A stretch of 64,000 nt of DNA from Bordetella parapertussis (GTDB lineage: Bacteria; Pseudomonadota; Gammaproteobacteria; Burkholderiales; Burkholderiaceae_B). The first letter of the stretch is position 1. Every line of letters begins with the position of its first letter. The position numbers and the translations under genes are program-made. The stretch covers positions 62,001 to 126,000 of the forward strand of contig CAMDNZ010000001.1 in NCBI GenBank assembly GCA_945903445.1, given 5' to 3'. A model generated the notes under the pieces. The model had not been told where the DNA came from. It was given only the letters and a program-made list of their open reading frames with translations, and made no database searches. Positions 1 to 8,164 of this stretch are shown one piece after another.

Positions 1-621
1 GCCGATGGCCGCCCACCCGAGGACGAGGCGTTTATGCGCTGGGGCGCCGAAGACGCGCTCATGCGGATGCGCCTGGCCTTCATCGGCATTCTCGATAATT
101 TTCCGAATCGCGCAGTGGCCGGGATTTTGCGTTTGGTTTGTTTCCCGTTCGGCCTTCCCGGTCGCGCGCCTTCGGATCGTTTAGGCCAAAAAATCGCCCG
201 TGCGCTGACCGAACCCGGTCCTACACGTGCGCGCCTGACCGCCAATTGCCATGTACCAACCGACGCCCGCGAACCCATCGGCGCATTGGAGCAGGCATTG
301 ACGGCGACCTTGGCCGCGGAGCCTATCGATGCCAAGCTGCGGGCTTTCGAGAAAAGCGGCCGACTGGCCGACCATCCGCAGAACAACGTTCGCGATCTTG
401 CCCACGCGGTGTTTGCCCTGGGCGGGATTAGCGAGAGCGAGTATGCCGTACTGCAGCACCGCGACGCCTTGCGCGATCGGGTCATTGCGGTGGACGATTT
501 TGCGCATGACTATTCGGCCGATTCCGGCGCAGCAGCGGTCGAGGCGGTTGCCGCAGTCGAAACGATCGAGGCGGTCGATGTGGCGATCGCCCATGCCGAC
601 CCGGCTCCGCGCAACACGTGA
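1..621 (+). CDS. fadE: Acyl-CoA dehydrogenase FadE, C-terminal end (cut by window start)
   Basis: The reading frame is already open at base 1, so only the last 206 residues are present; the flavin-binding dehydrogenase core lies outside the window. What remains resembles the C-terminal extension that sets long FadE-type acyl-CoA dehydrogenases apart from ordinary short ones (the DUF1974 region), with segments such as LDNFPNRAVAGILR and PSDRLGQKIARALTEPG. FadE makes the 2,3-trans-enoyl-CoA in the first step of beta-oxidation. The genes that follow encode the remaining steps, which supports the call. The last 25-30 residues are Ala/Val/Glu rich and look poorly conserved. The stop ends 11 bases before the thiolase start. 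Confidence 0.82.
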   Translation, partial: ADGRPPEDEAFMRWGAEDALMRMRLAFIGILDNFPNRAVAGILRLVCFPFGLPGRAPSDRLGQKIARALTEPGPTRARLTANCHVPTDAREPIGALEQALTATLAAEPIDAKLRAFEKSGRLADHPQNNVRDLAHAVFALGGISESEYAVLQHRDALRDRVIAVDDFAHDYSADSGAAAVEAVAAVETIEAVDVAIAHADPAPRNT

Positions 622-632
622 AGGATATAGCG

Positions 633-1940
633 ATGCGATTTCAACCTGTTTATATCGTCGATGGGGCACGCACCCCCTTCTTGAAGTCACGTAACACGCC
701 GGGCCCGTTTGCCGCCAGCGATCTGGCCGTGCAGGCCGGGCGCGCTCTGCTTTTGCGGCAAGCGTTCGAACCCAGCGCCCTGTCCGAAGTGATCCTCGGA
801 TGCGCAGTGCCTTCTGCCGACGAATCCAACATCGGTCGTTTGGCTGCCCTGCGGCTGGGTTGCGGGCATCGCGTGCCGGGCTGGACGGTCATGCGCAACT
901 GCGCCTCCGGCATGCAAGCCATATACAGCGCCTTGGCCAACATCCAATCGGGCCGGTCGTCGTTGGTATTGGCGGGCGGCACCGATGCCTTATCGCGCGG
1001 GCCACTGCTGTTGTCCGACGACATGACGACGTGGTTGTCCAGCTGGTATGCCGCTAAGTCGCCTGCGGCCAAGCTGCAAACCCTCAAGCGGCTGCGCCCC
1101 GGGTTCCTCAAGCCGGTCATTGGCCTGCTGCGCGGGCTGACCGACCCGGTCGTGGGCTTGAGCATGGGACAAACGGCCGAGGAAATCGCTCACCGCTACG
1201 GCATCACTCGACGCGAGATGGACGCTTACGCCGCGCGCAGCCACCACCGAGCGATCGAAGCGCGAGGCGAGGCGGCAGCCACGGCCACGCACGACGAGAT
1301 CGTGCCGCTGGTCGCGCCCGACGGCAAGCTGCTCGACACCGACGACGGGGTGCGCGTCGATTCCACACCCGAAAAACTGGCGACCTTAAAGCCGGTATTC
1401 GATCGTCCCTACGGCAACATCACAGCGGGCAATAGCTCTCAAGTCACCGATGGCGCGGCATGGTTGCTACTGGCGTCCGAGGCCGCCGTTGTCGAACATA
1501 GTTTGAAGCCCATCGGTCGCATTGTCGATACGCAATGGGCGGCTTTGGACCCCGCTGTCATGGGATTGGGCCCCGTGCATGCGGCCACGCCGATTCTGCA
1601 ACGTCATGGGCTGGGCTTGAATGATGTAGATCTTTGGGAGATCAACGAAGCGTTCGCCGCGCAGGTACTGGGTTGCGTGCGAGCGTGGCAGGACGATGGC
1701 TACTGCCAGACGCATTTCGGTCAAGGTGGGTGGGGCATACTGGACGAGAACCGGTTGAACGTCGAGGGCGGTGCCAGTGCCATGGGCCATCCGGTGGGCG
1801 CGTCAGGCGCGCGCATCGTGCTGCACGTCTTGCAGATGTTGCGACGCCGCGGTCTGCGACGCGGTATGGCCGCCATCTGCATCGGCGGCGGGCAAGGCGG
1901 CGCCATGTTGGTCGAGACGCTGGACGGAGACATTCGATGA
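633..1940 (+). CDS. fadI: Acetyl-CoA C-acyltransferase (FadI-type thiolase)
   Basis: A 435-residue thiolase that cleaves 3-ketoacyl-CoA to acetyl-CoA and a shortened acyl-CoA. The nucleophilic cysteine sits in VMRNCASGMQA (about Cys90), the conserved histidine in MGHPVGASGAR and the second cysteine in the C-terminal CIGGGQGGAM. The loop LRPGFLKPVIG followed by SMGQTAEEIAHRYGI, and the total length, fit the longer FadI class better than the 387-residue FadA class. I chose ATG 633 because AAGGAT lies 6 bases upstream; a GTG at 618 is in frame but overlaps the fadE stop. The stop overlaps the next start (ATGA), so this gene is probably coupled to the hydratase/dehydrogenase gene. FadI versus FadA naming is the uncertain part. 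Confidence 0.85.
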   Translation: MRFQPVYIVDGARTPFLKSRNTPGPFAASDLAVQAGRALLLRQAFEPSALSEVILGCAVPSADESNIGRLAALRLGCGHRVPGWTVMRNCASGMQAIYSALANIQSGRSSLVLAGGTDALSRGPLLLSDDMTTWLSSWYAAKSPAAKLQTLKRLRPGFLKPVIGLLRGLTDPVVGLSMGQTAEEIAHRYGITRREMDAYAARSHHRAIEARGEAAATATHDEIVPLVAPDGKLLDTDDGVRVDSTPEKLATLKPVFDRPYGNITAGNSSQVTDGAAWLLLASEAAVVEHSLKPIGRIVDTQWAALDPAVMGLGPVHAATPILQRHGLGLNDVDLWEINEAFAAQVLGCVRAWQDDGYCQTHFGQGGWGILDENRLNVEGGASAMGHPVGASGARIVLHVLQMLRRRGLRRGMAAICIGGGQGGAMLVETLDGDIR

Positions 1941-3934
1941 ATACTGAACACGATTCCTTCACCCCTGTCAGCGCGGCTTCGGCCACTTCGACAGCGACCG
2001 GCACATGGACCCATTGGCGCCTCGTGCGTGGCGACGACGGCATCGCCGATCTGGTGTTCGACTGCACGGGTGCATCGGTCAACGCACTGTCTCAAACCGC
2101 GCTTTCCGAACTGACCGACATTTTGAGCATGCTGTCTCGGCAACCGCCCAAGGGCTTGATCATCACCTCCGGCAAACGCGACAGCTTCATCGTCGGTGCC
2201 GACGTCAGCGCATTCGAGTCCTTTGACGACCGCGCGAGCGCCCATGCCTTCGTTGTGGCGGGCTGGCAGGCATTCGACCGTCTGGCCCATGCGCCCTATC
2301 CCACACTCGCATTGGTACGCGGCACGTGCTTAGGGGGGGGATTGGAGCTGGCGCTTGCGTGCCGCTATTGCGTGGTGGTCGATCATCCGCGCACCACCCT
2401 GGGTTTGCCAGAGGTGATGCTGGGTATTTTTCCTGGGTGGGGCGGGATGAAGCGGTTGCCCGCTCGGGTTGGCGCCCCACTGGCGCTGGACATGATGTTA
2501 AGCGGTCGCAATCTGGATGCCGGTCGTGCCGTGCGCGCCGGGCTGGCCGATTTAAAAGTACCCGAACGCCTGGCCGACGCGTCGGCTCGTCGGCACGTCC
2601 TCAGCGGGGCAGCCCCTCGGCGTGCTCGGGGCCTGGGACGCTGGCTAAATACCGGCCCCTTGCGTGCCATCCCTGCCCATCAAGCGCGCAAACAGGTCGC
2701 ACGACGCGACCCTCACGGCCACTACCCTGCACCATTGGCCATCATCGACATGTGGCAAGGCCACGATGGCAATCCGCTCGCCGCACCGGCACATATCGAT
2801 CGTCTGCTGAGCTCCTCGGTCGCGCGTAACTTACTGCGGGTGTTCCATCTTCAAGAACGTCTGAAGCGCTTCGGCAGACCGGCTGCCGGTGCACAGCCGT
2901 CCTCGCCCGTCGCCCATGTTCATGTGGTGGGCGCCGGCACGATGGGCGGCGACATTGCCGCATGGTGCGCGTTCAAGGGGCTGACCGTGACCTTGCAGGA
3001 TACGGATGCCGCTCGGGTCGCTCAGGCGCTAGGCCGCGCCCAGACATTGTTCAAACGCAGGCTGCGCGATCCCCTGGTGGCCCGTGCCGCCTACGATCGG
3101 CTGATACCGGATCCTCGGGGGGACGGTATCCCACGTGCCGATCTGGTCATCGAGGCCATCGTCGAAGACGCCGAAATTAAACGCGCCCTGTATCGCAGTA
3201 TCGAGCCGCGCCTGCGTGCCAGTGCGGTACTGGCCACCAATACGTCGAGCATTCCGCTGTCGTCGCTGGTCACCGCCTTGCATGTGCCGCAGCGTCTGGT
3301 GGGTATTCACTTCTTCAATCCGGTGGCCCGTATGCCCCTGGTGGAAGTGGTCGGGGCCTCGACATCTGGGCCAGCCTATGTTGCTCAGGCGCTTCAATTC
3401 GTCGGTAGCCTTGGAAAACTGCCGCTGCCGGTACAGGACACGCCGGGTTTTCTGGTCAATGCCGTGCTGGCCCCCTATCTGCTGGAAGCCATTCGTTGCG
3501 TCGACGAAGGCATGACGCCAGCCACTATCGATGGCGCGATGGTGGCCTACGGCATGCCCATGGGGCCGTTGGAGCTGGCCGACAAGGTGGGCCTCGACGT
3601 GGTACGTGCTGCGGGCGAAACGCTCGCGCCGGGGGCGGCAGCACCGAAGGCATTGAGCTCACGCTTGGCGCAAGGCCATAAAGGCGAGAAAACCGGCCAG
3701 GGTTTTTACAGTTGGAAAGGCGGCAAGGCCATCAAGCAACAAAAGAATGGCCAAGATCTGATACTTGCCCGTCGCCTGTTGGACCCTCTGATTTTGCAGG
3801 CTCGCACTCAGTTGGACCGGGGTGTGGTCAGCGATTCCGATTTGGTCGATGCCGGAATGATCTTCGGCGCAGGGTATGCCCCATTTACAGGTGGCCCTCT
3901 GCACAGTCAGAATTCATCGCCAGAGCGCTCTTAG
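1937..3934 (+). CDS. fadJ: Bifunctional enoyl-CoA hydratase / 3-hydroxyacyl-CoA dehydrogenase (FadJ-type)
   Basis: A 665-residue fusion. Residues 25-220 are a crotonase domain with the oxyanion loop SFIVGADVSAF and both catalytic glutamates (Glu137 in GGGLELALAC and Glu159 in LGLPEVMLG). From about residue 325 there is a Rossmann NAD-binding dehydrogenase with GAGTMG (332-337), ATNTSSIPLS, GIHFFNPVARMPLVEVV and the helical C-terminal domain starting TPGFLVNAVLAPYL. The protein is about 50 residues shorter than Escherichia coli FadJ and its final repeat domain (YAPFTGGPL at the end) looks abbreviated. ATG 1937 overlaps the thiolase stop. Together with fadE and the thiolase it completes a beta-oxidation spiral. 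Confidence 0.88.
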   Translation: MNTEHDSFTPVSAASATSTATGTWTHWRLVRGDDGIADLVFDCTGASVNALSQTALSELTDILSMLSRQPPKGLIITSGKRDSFIVGADVSAFESFDDRASAHAFVVAGWQAFDRLAHAPYPTLALVRGTCLGGGLELALACRYCVVVDHPRTTLGLPEVMLGIFPGWGGMKRLPARVGAPLALDMMLSGRNLDAGRAVRAGLADLKVPERLADASARRHVLSGAAPRRARGLGRWLNTGPLRAIPAHQARKQVARRDPHGHYPAPLAIIDMWQGHDGNPLAAPAHIDRLLSSSVARNLLRVFHLQERLKRFGRPAAGAQPSSPVAHVHVVGAGTMGGDIAAWCAFKGLTVTLQDTDAARVAQALGRAQTLFKRRLRDPLVARAAYDRLIPDPRGDGIPRADLVIEAIVEDAEIKRALYRSIEPRLRASAVLATNTSSIPLSSLVTALHVPQRLVGIHFFNPVARMPLVEVVGASTSGPAYVAQALQFVGSLGKLPLPVQDTPGFLVNAVLAPYLLEAIRCVDEGMTPATIDGAMVAYGMPMGPLELADKVGLDVVRAAGETLAPGAAAPKALSSRLAQGHKGEKTGQGFYSWKGGKAIKQQKNGQDLILARRLLDPLILQARTQLDRGVVSDSDLVDAGMIFGAGYAPFTGGPLHSQNSSPERS

Positions 3935-3963
3935 TACTTTAGTCGCGGTATCCAAGCACCGTC

Positions 3964-3991
3964 AAAACAGCATCAGCATAAAACAGCATCA
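3964..3991 (+). repeat. Two 12-base direct repeats before fadL
   Basis: The 12-mer AAAACAGCATCA occurs at 3964-3975 and again at 3980-3991, four bases apart, ending just before the AGGAGA ribosome site of fadL (3997-4002). This is exact in the sequence. It may be chance duplication or a site for a regulator; no known consensus was recognised. Confidence 0.6.
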
Positions 3992-4009
3992 CCACCAGGA
4001 GACAACACC

Positions 4010-5278
4010 ATGCATGCCAGCGCCTTTACACGCACTGCCCTTTCACTTGCCGTCGTCGGCCTGAGCATGGGTACCGCCCATTCGGCCGGGTTCCAATTGC
4101 TCGAGCAAAACGCCAGCGGCCTGGGCAACGCCTACGCCGGATCGGCTGCCATTGCCGAAAATGCCAGCACGGTGCATTACAACCCCGCCGGTATGAGTTT
4201 TCTTCCGGGCGTCAACGTCAGTGCGGGCTTCAGCCTGGTACGCCCTTCGTTCAAATTCACCGACAACGGCGATTCGCGCGATCCGCTAGGCATGGGCGGG
4301 CGCCCGCCCTCCGGTGGCAACGGCGGCGATGCGGGCGGCAAATTCGTGCCGGTGCCCAATGGTGCCATCACCTGGCAGCTCAACGACCGCTGGCATGTGG
4401 GCGTGCATGCCGGTGGCCCGTTCGGGCTGGCCACCACCTACAACGACAATTGGGCCGGCCAATACCACTCCAAGCATTTCGCCATCAAGACCTACAACAT
4501 CAACCCCTCGGTGTCCTACCGCGTCAACGACATGTTCTCGCTCGGTCTGGGCGTGAACTATCAATGGATCGACGCCGAGTACACCAAGACTCAAGTGGTA
4601 GGTTCGGGTGTTGCACGTGGGGCCAAGGTCAAGATGGATGGTGGCGCATGGGGCTGGAACGTCGGCGCGATGATGCAAGCGACCCCCGACACCCGAATCG
4701 GTATTTCCTATCGATCCAAAGTCCGTCATAAAGCCAGCGGCACCACGACGGTGGACGATGTCGGCAGCTTCAAGGCGAACGCCGACGTGGCCTTGCCCGA
4801 CACGGCCATCTTCAGCGTGATGCACAATCTGAATGCCCGTTGGACGCTGTTGGGCGATGTGTCCTGGACAGGCTGGAGCAGCATTCCCGAGCTGAAGATT
4901 CGCAATGCGGGTGCAGGCGCTCGGGATGACTCGCTCAAGCTCGAGTTCCGCGACACGTGGCGCGTCGCCCTGGGCGCAAATTACAAGATGAACGAGCGCT
5001 GGAAGCTCAAGGGCGGCGTGGCCTTCGATCAATCGCCCGTCCACGAAGCACGCTATCGCCCCACTTCGCTGCCGGATAACAACCGCTGGTGGTTATCCGC
5101 TGGCGTGCAATATCAATACTCGCCCAGCACGACCATCGACATCGGCTACAGCCATCTGATTTTGCGTAAAACCAAGATCGACAACGATGGCGAAGACGTG
5201 CGTACCAAAGGCCGGATCGCCGGTGATTACAAAGGTAATGGCAACATCATTGGGGTTCAACTGACCTCGCGTTTCTGA
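4010..5278 (+). CDS. fadL: Outer-membrane long-chain fatty acid transporter FadL/OmpP1
   Basis: A 422-residue beta-barrel precursor. Residues 1-25 form a signal peptide ending AHSA, and the mature chain starts GFQLLEQNASGLGNAYAGSA, the N-terminal hatch signature of the OmpP1/FadL/TodX family (the NPA motif follows in VHYNPAGMSFLPG). The chain ends in the Arg-Phe typical of outer-membrane barrels recognised by BamA. A good Shine-Dalgarno (AGGAGA) lies 8 bases upstream. It follows fadJ by 75 bases on the same strand, so fatty acid uptake and oxidation appear to be transcribed together, perhaps with an extra promoter in the gap. An aromatic hydrocarbon porin of the same family is the alternative, but the neighbours favour fatty acids. 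Confidence 0.88.
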   Translation: MHASAFTRTALSLAVVGLSMGTAHSAGFQLLEQNASGLGNAYAGSAAIAENASTVHYNPAGMSFLPGVNVSAGFSLVRPSFKFTDNGDSRDPLGMGGRPPSGGNGGDAGGKFVPVPNGAITWQLNDRWHVGVHAGGPFGLATTYNDNWAGQYHSKHFAIKTYNINPSVSYRVNDMFSLGLGVNYQWIDAEYTKTQVVGSGVARGAKVKMDGGAWGWNVGAMMQATPDTRIGISYRSKVRHKASGTTTVDDVGSFKANADVALPDTAIFSVMHNLNARWTLLGDVSWTGWSSIPELKIRNAGAGARDDSLKLEFRDTWRVALGANYKMNERWKLKGGVAFDQSPVHEARYRPTSLPDNNRWWLSAGVQYQYSPSTTIDIGYSHLILRKTKIDNDGEDVRTKGRIAGDYKGNGNIIGVQLTSRF

Positions 5279-5395
5279 GCTATTTCCTGCACAAGGCCTA
5301 GGGTTTATACGAAGTTTCAGGGGAAGGACGCCCAATTGTCATATCCGCCGCGTCATAATGCGGCCTTCTCCTGACCTATTTAGTGGACCTCTGTC

Positions 5396-5797
5396 ATGAA
5401 ATCCGACGATCTCGGTAAGCTGATTTTGCGCTTGGCGCTGGGCATCTTGATTCTGCTGCACGGCTTGGCCAAGATATCCAATGGCGTCGGTGGCGTCTCG
5501 AACATGCTGGCCAGCCACGGCCTGCCCACGTTCCTCGCCTATGGCGTATTGGTGGGCGAAGTCATCGCTCCGATTCTGGTGATTCTGGGTCTATTCAGCC
5601 GCTTGGGTGCCTGGCTGATCGCCGTGAACATGATGTTTGCAATTTTCCTGGCGCATTCGGCGCAACTCGGTTCGTTGACGGGTGGCGGTGGTTGGGCGCT
5701 CGAACTGCAAGGCATGTTCTTGTTCTCTGCCATCGCCCTCGGTCTGATGGGTGCCGGTCGGTTCAGCGTCGGCGGCACTGGTGGCAAGTTCAATTAA
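5396..5797 (+). CDS. DoxX family membrane protein
   Basis: A 133-residue, four-helix inner-membrane protein of the DoxX/DoxD family. Hydrophobic segments are at about residues 7-25, 45-66, 73-92 and 105-123. Typical family stretches are ILILLHGLAKI near the N terminus and the GLFSRLGAWLIAVNMMFAIF core. Some family members take part in quinone-linked oxidation or redox stress responses, but a specific function cannot be read from this sequence. It stands alone: 117 bases separate it from fadL and a strong terminator follows. GGA lies 7 bases before the ATG. Confidence 0.78.
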   Translation: MKSDDLGKLILRLALGILILLHGLAKISNGVGGVSNMLASHGLPTFLAYGVLVGEVIAPILVILGLFSRLGAWLIAVNMMFAIFLAHSAQLGSLTGGGGWALELQGMFLFSAIALGLMGAGRFSVGGTGGKFN

Positions 5798-5850
5798 TTG
5801 ATGGCTTGCCACCCCAACGCGGGTAAGGTGGTAACGCCTCGGCTCGCAGC

Positions 5851-5900
5851 ATCGTGCATATAAAACGCCAACCTTCGGGTTGGCGTTTTATATGCACGAT
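5851..5900. terminator. Perfect bidirectional Rho-independent terminator
   Basis: Arms 5851-5873 and 5878-5900 are exact reverse complements (23 bp) around a TTCG tetraloop. The inner stem is GC rich and is flanked by AAAA/TTTT, so it gives a U-rich tail on either strand. It lies between convergent doxX and arsC and can end both transcripts. Confidence 0.93.
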
Positions 5901-5921
5901 CAAATCGCCACGCTATTCGAC

Positions 5922-6275
5922 TTACTCCAACAAGGCCATGACCGATTCTGCCGGCCTGCATAGGCGGGTGCCGCTTGGCGCCACAACGAACGGACGGTTG
6001 ATCAGAATGGGATGGCGCAGCATCTCGTCGATCAAGCGCTCGTCGCTCATATCGGGCGAATTCAAGCCCAACTCGGTGTACAGCGTTTCCTTGGTGCGCA
6101 TCGCTTCACGCGGCGTCAACCCTGCCTGGGCGATCAGGCCCAGCAACACAGGCCGAGACGGCGGGTTCTGTAAATACTCGACGACCGTGGGGCTGATTCC
6201 GGCGTCTTGGATCATTTGCAAAACCGTGCGGCTGGTTTTGCAGCGGGGGTTGTGATAAATCGTCATAGCTCGCAT
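5922..6275 (-). CDS. arsC: Arsenate reductase (ArsC, glutaredoxin-coupled type)
   Basis: A 117-residue thioredoxin-fold protein close to Escherichia coli ArsC. The catalytic cysteine is in IYHNPRCKTSR, and the three anion-binding arginines appear to be kept: AMRTKE (Arg60 equivalent), LINRPFVV (Arg94) and RLCRPAES (Arg107). It stops about 24 residues earlier than the 141-residue E. coli protein, losing the C-terminal tail. No arsR, arsB or other ars gene is nearby, so a role in resistance is not shown; it could be a housekeeping member of the ArsC/Spx/YffB superfamily. The first ATG has AGGA 10 bases upstream; a second ATG three codons in (6266) is possible. Confidence 0.82.
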   Translation of the reverse strand: MRAMTIYHNPRCKTSRTVLQMIQDAGISPTVVEYLQNPPSRPVLLGLIAQAGLTPREAMRTKETLYTELGLNSPDMSDERLIDEMLRHPILINRPFVVAPSGTRLCRPAESVMALLE

Positions 6276-6407
6276 AGCGTGAGTGTCCTATCTGGGAGAC
6301 GCGGTACGGTACGATTCTACGGTCGACCCGTCGGATGACCGTATGAACTCGATGCGGTTAGCATACTAATCGGGCAGTATGTTGCAAGCCCTCTCTTTGG
6401 ACCTGTC

Positions 6408-7829
6408 ATGACCGCATTAGTCTGGCTTCGTTGCGACCTTCGCACGCGCGACAACCCTGCGCTTTCGGCCGCGCTCGAAAATGGCCCTGCCATCGCGGTT
6501 TACGACATCGCGCCCGCTCAGTGGCGCGCTCATGACGACTCTCCTGCCAAAGTCGATTTCTGGCTGCGCAATCTTCGCGACCTGTCCGACACCCTGCACG
6601 CGATGGGCGTCCCGCTCAAAATCCTGAATGGTGAAGACTGGGCCGATACAGCCGACCGTATGTTGACGTTCTGCCGTGGCCATGCCGTCGAGCAGGTCCA
6701 CGTCAACGCCGAATGGGGGCTTAACGAACGCCGCCGTGACGAGCAGGTGGCCCAGCGGCTCAACGACGCCGGTATCGACTGGCAGGTCCATCACGGGGCC
6801 ACGCTTTTATCGCCCGGTAGCGTGCTGACCGGCAAAGGCGAGCCGTACAAGGTATTTACGCCCTATGCCCGTGCCTGCCGCGAGCGGCTGCGCACGGCCC
6901 ACATCGCCCCCGCTCGTCGCTCGGGTACCCGCCAGCCATCCCCCTGCGAGCGCGATTCGATTCCGAATGGCGTAGCCGGCTACGATCCCGTATCTGAGGA
7001 TATATGCGCAGCTTGGCCAGCGGGCGAGGATGCGGCGGCCGACCGTCTGGCTGCGTTTTGCGACGATGCCATCGCGCGTTATGACGAATACCGGGATCGT
7101 CCGGCGATTGCCGGTACCAGCGGCCTCTCGGCTTACCTGGCCGCCGGTGTGCTTTCTCCCGCTCAATGTCTGCACGCAGCGCTACACGCCAACCAAGGCG
7201 AGCTCGACAGCGGCGGTGACGGGCCGCGAACCTGGATTACCGAAATCCTCTGGCGTGAGTTCTACATTCATCTGCTGGCCGCGCACCCTCACCTCTCGAT
7301 GCACCGCCCCATGCAGCCGAACACCGTGCACGTCCGTTGGCGTGATGACGAGGACGCGCTCGCTGCCTGGCAAGCGGGCCGTACTGGCATCCCCATCGTC
7401 GATGCTGCGATGCGTCAATTGCTGGCGCTCGGCTGGATGCATAATCGCCTGCGCATGGTGACCGCGATGTTCCTGTCGAAAAACCTGTTGATCGATTGGC
7501 GGCGCGGCGAATCGTGGTTCATGCAGAACCTGATCGATGGCGACCTGGCATCGAACAACGGCGGCTGGCAATGGAGCGCATCCACCGGTGCCGACGCTGT
7601 GCCCTACTTTAGGGTGTTCAATCCAGTCACTCAATCGCAGCGTTTCGATCCGGACGGGACGTTTTTACGCACCTGGCTACCCGAATTGGCCAAACTCGAC
7701 AACAAACGCATCCACGCGCCCGATAGCGCTACTCGACGCGCCTGCGGCTATCCGGAACCCATCGTCGATTTGGGCGAAAGCCGACGCCGTGCGATCGAGG
7801 CGTTCGCGGGTTTGCCGCGCACCCGATGA
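6408..7829 (+). CDS. phrB: Deoxyribodipyrimidine photolyase
   Basis: A 473-residue class I photolyase/cryptochrome. The N-terminal alpha/beta antenna domain begins LVWLRCDLRTRDNPAL. The C-terminal FAD domain carries ITEILWREFYIHLL, GRTGIPIVDAAMRQLLALG, WMHNRLRMVTAMFLSKNLLIDW and FNPVTQSQRFDPDG (each a family hallmark). The enzyme uses light to split cyclobutane pyrimidine dimers. Length matches the E. coli enzyme (472). It is divergent from arsC across a 132-base gap. CPD photolyase is preferred over cryptochrome because the Trp-rich ASNNGGWQWSASTGAD segment is intact. Confidence 0.92.
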   Translation: MTALVWLRCDLRTRDNPALSAALENGPAIAVYDIAPAQWRAHDDSPAKVDFWLRNLRDLSDTLHAMGVPLKILNGEDWADTADRMLTFCRGHAVEQVHVNAEWGLNERRRDEQVAQRLNDAGIDWQVHHGATLLSPGSVLTGKGEPYKVFTPYARACRERLRTAHIAPARRSGTRQPSPCERDSIPNGVAGYDPVSEDICAAWPAGEDAAADRLAAFCDDAIARYDEYRDRPAIAGTSGLSAYLAAGVLSPAQCLHAALHANQGELDSGGDGPRTWITEILWREFYIHLLAAHPHLSMHRPMQPNTVHVRWRDDEDALAAWQAGRTGIPIVDAAMRQLLALGWMHNRLRMVTAMFLSKNLLIDWRRGESWFMQNLIDGDLASNNGGWQWSASTGADAVPYFRVFNPVTQSQRFDPDGTFLRTWLPELAKLDNKRIHAPDSATRRACGYPEPIVDLGESRRRAIEAFAGLPRTR

Positions 7830-7888
7830 TGTGCTCGATGGACGTTACACTTCCTTCATTCCCGCCCCGTGCAATAGGAGACCCACAC

Positions 7889-8164
7889 ATGCATGGCGAA
7901 TACAAGGTTCCCGGCGGCAAGCTGGTCGTCGCCGACGTCGACATCGCGAGCGGCAAGCTGATCCGCGTACAAATCAGCGGCGACTTCTTTCTGGAACCGC
8001 CCGAAGCCCTGGCAGCCATCGACGCCGCGCTGACCGGTCTGCCCGCAGACAGCGACCAAAACGTTTTAACGGCTGCAATCGTGCGCGCGTTGCCGGCCGA
8101 CGTCGAAATGTTCGGTTTTTCACCTGAGGCGGTTGCAATCACAGTCAAACGAGCCCTCGCATGA
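7889..8164 (+). CDS. Lipoate-protein ligase accessory domain protein (LplB-like)
   Basis: A 91-residue protein that looks like the free-standing C-terminal domain of lipoate-protein ligase: MHGEYKVPGGKLVVADVD near the start, then IRVQISGDFFLEPPEALAA, the ISGDFF signature of that domain. In Thermoplasma the two halves of the ligase are separate genes and the small subunit is needed to adenylate lipoate; by analogy this protein would partner the next gene. Start chosen at ATG 7889, which has TAGGAG 8 bases upstream; the frame is open back to 7826 but that would overlap phrB. Its stop overlaps the start of the catalytic subunit (ATGA). Confidence 0.75.
   Translation: MHGEYKVPGGKLVVADVDIASGKLIRVQISGDFFLEPPEALAAIDAALTGLPADSDQNVLTAAIVRALPADVEMFGFSPEAVAITVKRALA

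Noticed and set aside
5922..6275. Possible arsenic-resistance island around arsC
   Set aside because: No arsR, arsB, acr3, arsH or mobile-element gene is nearby; the neighbours are doxX and photolyase.
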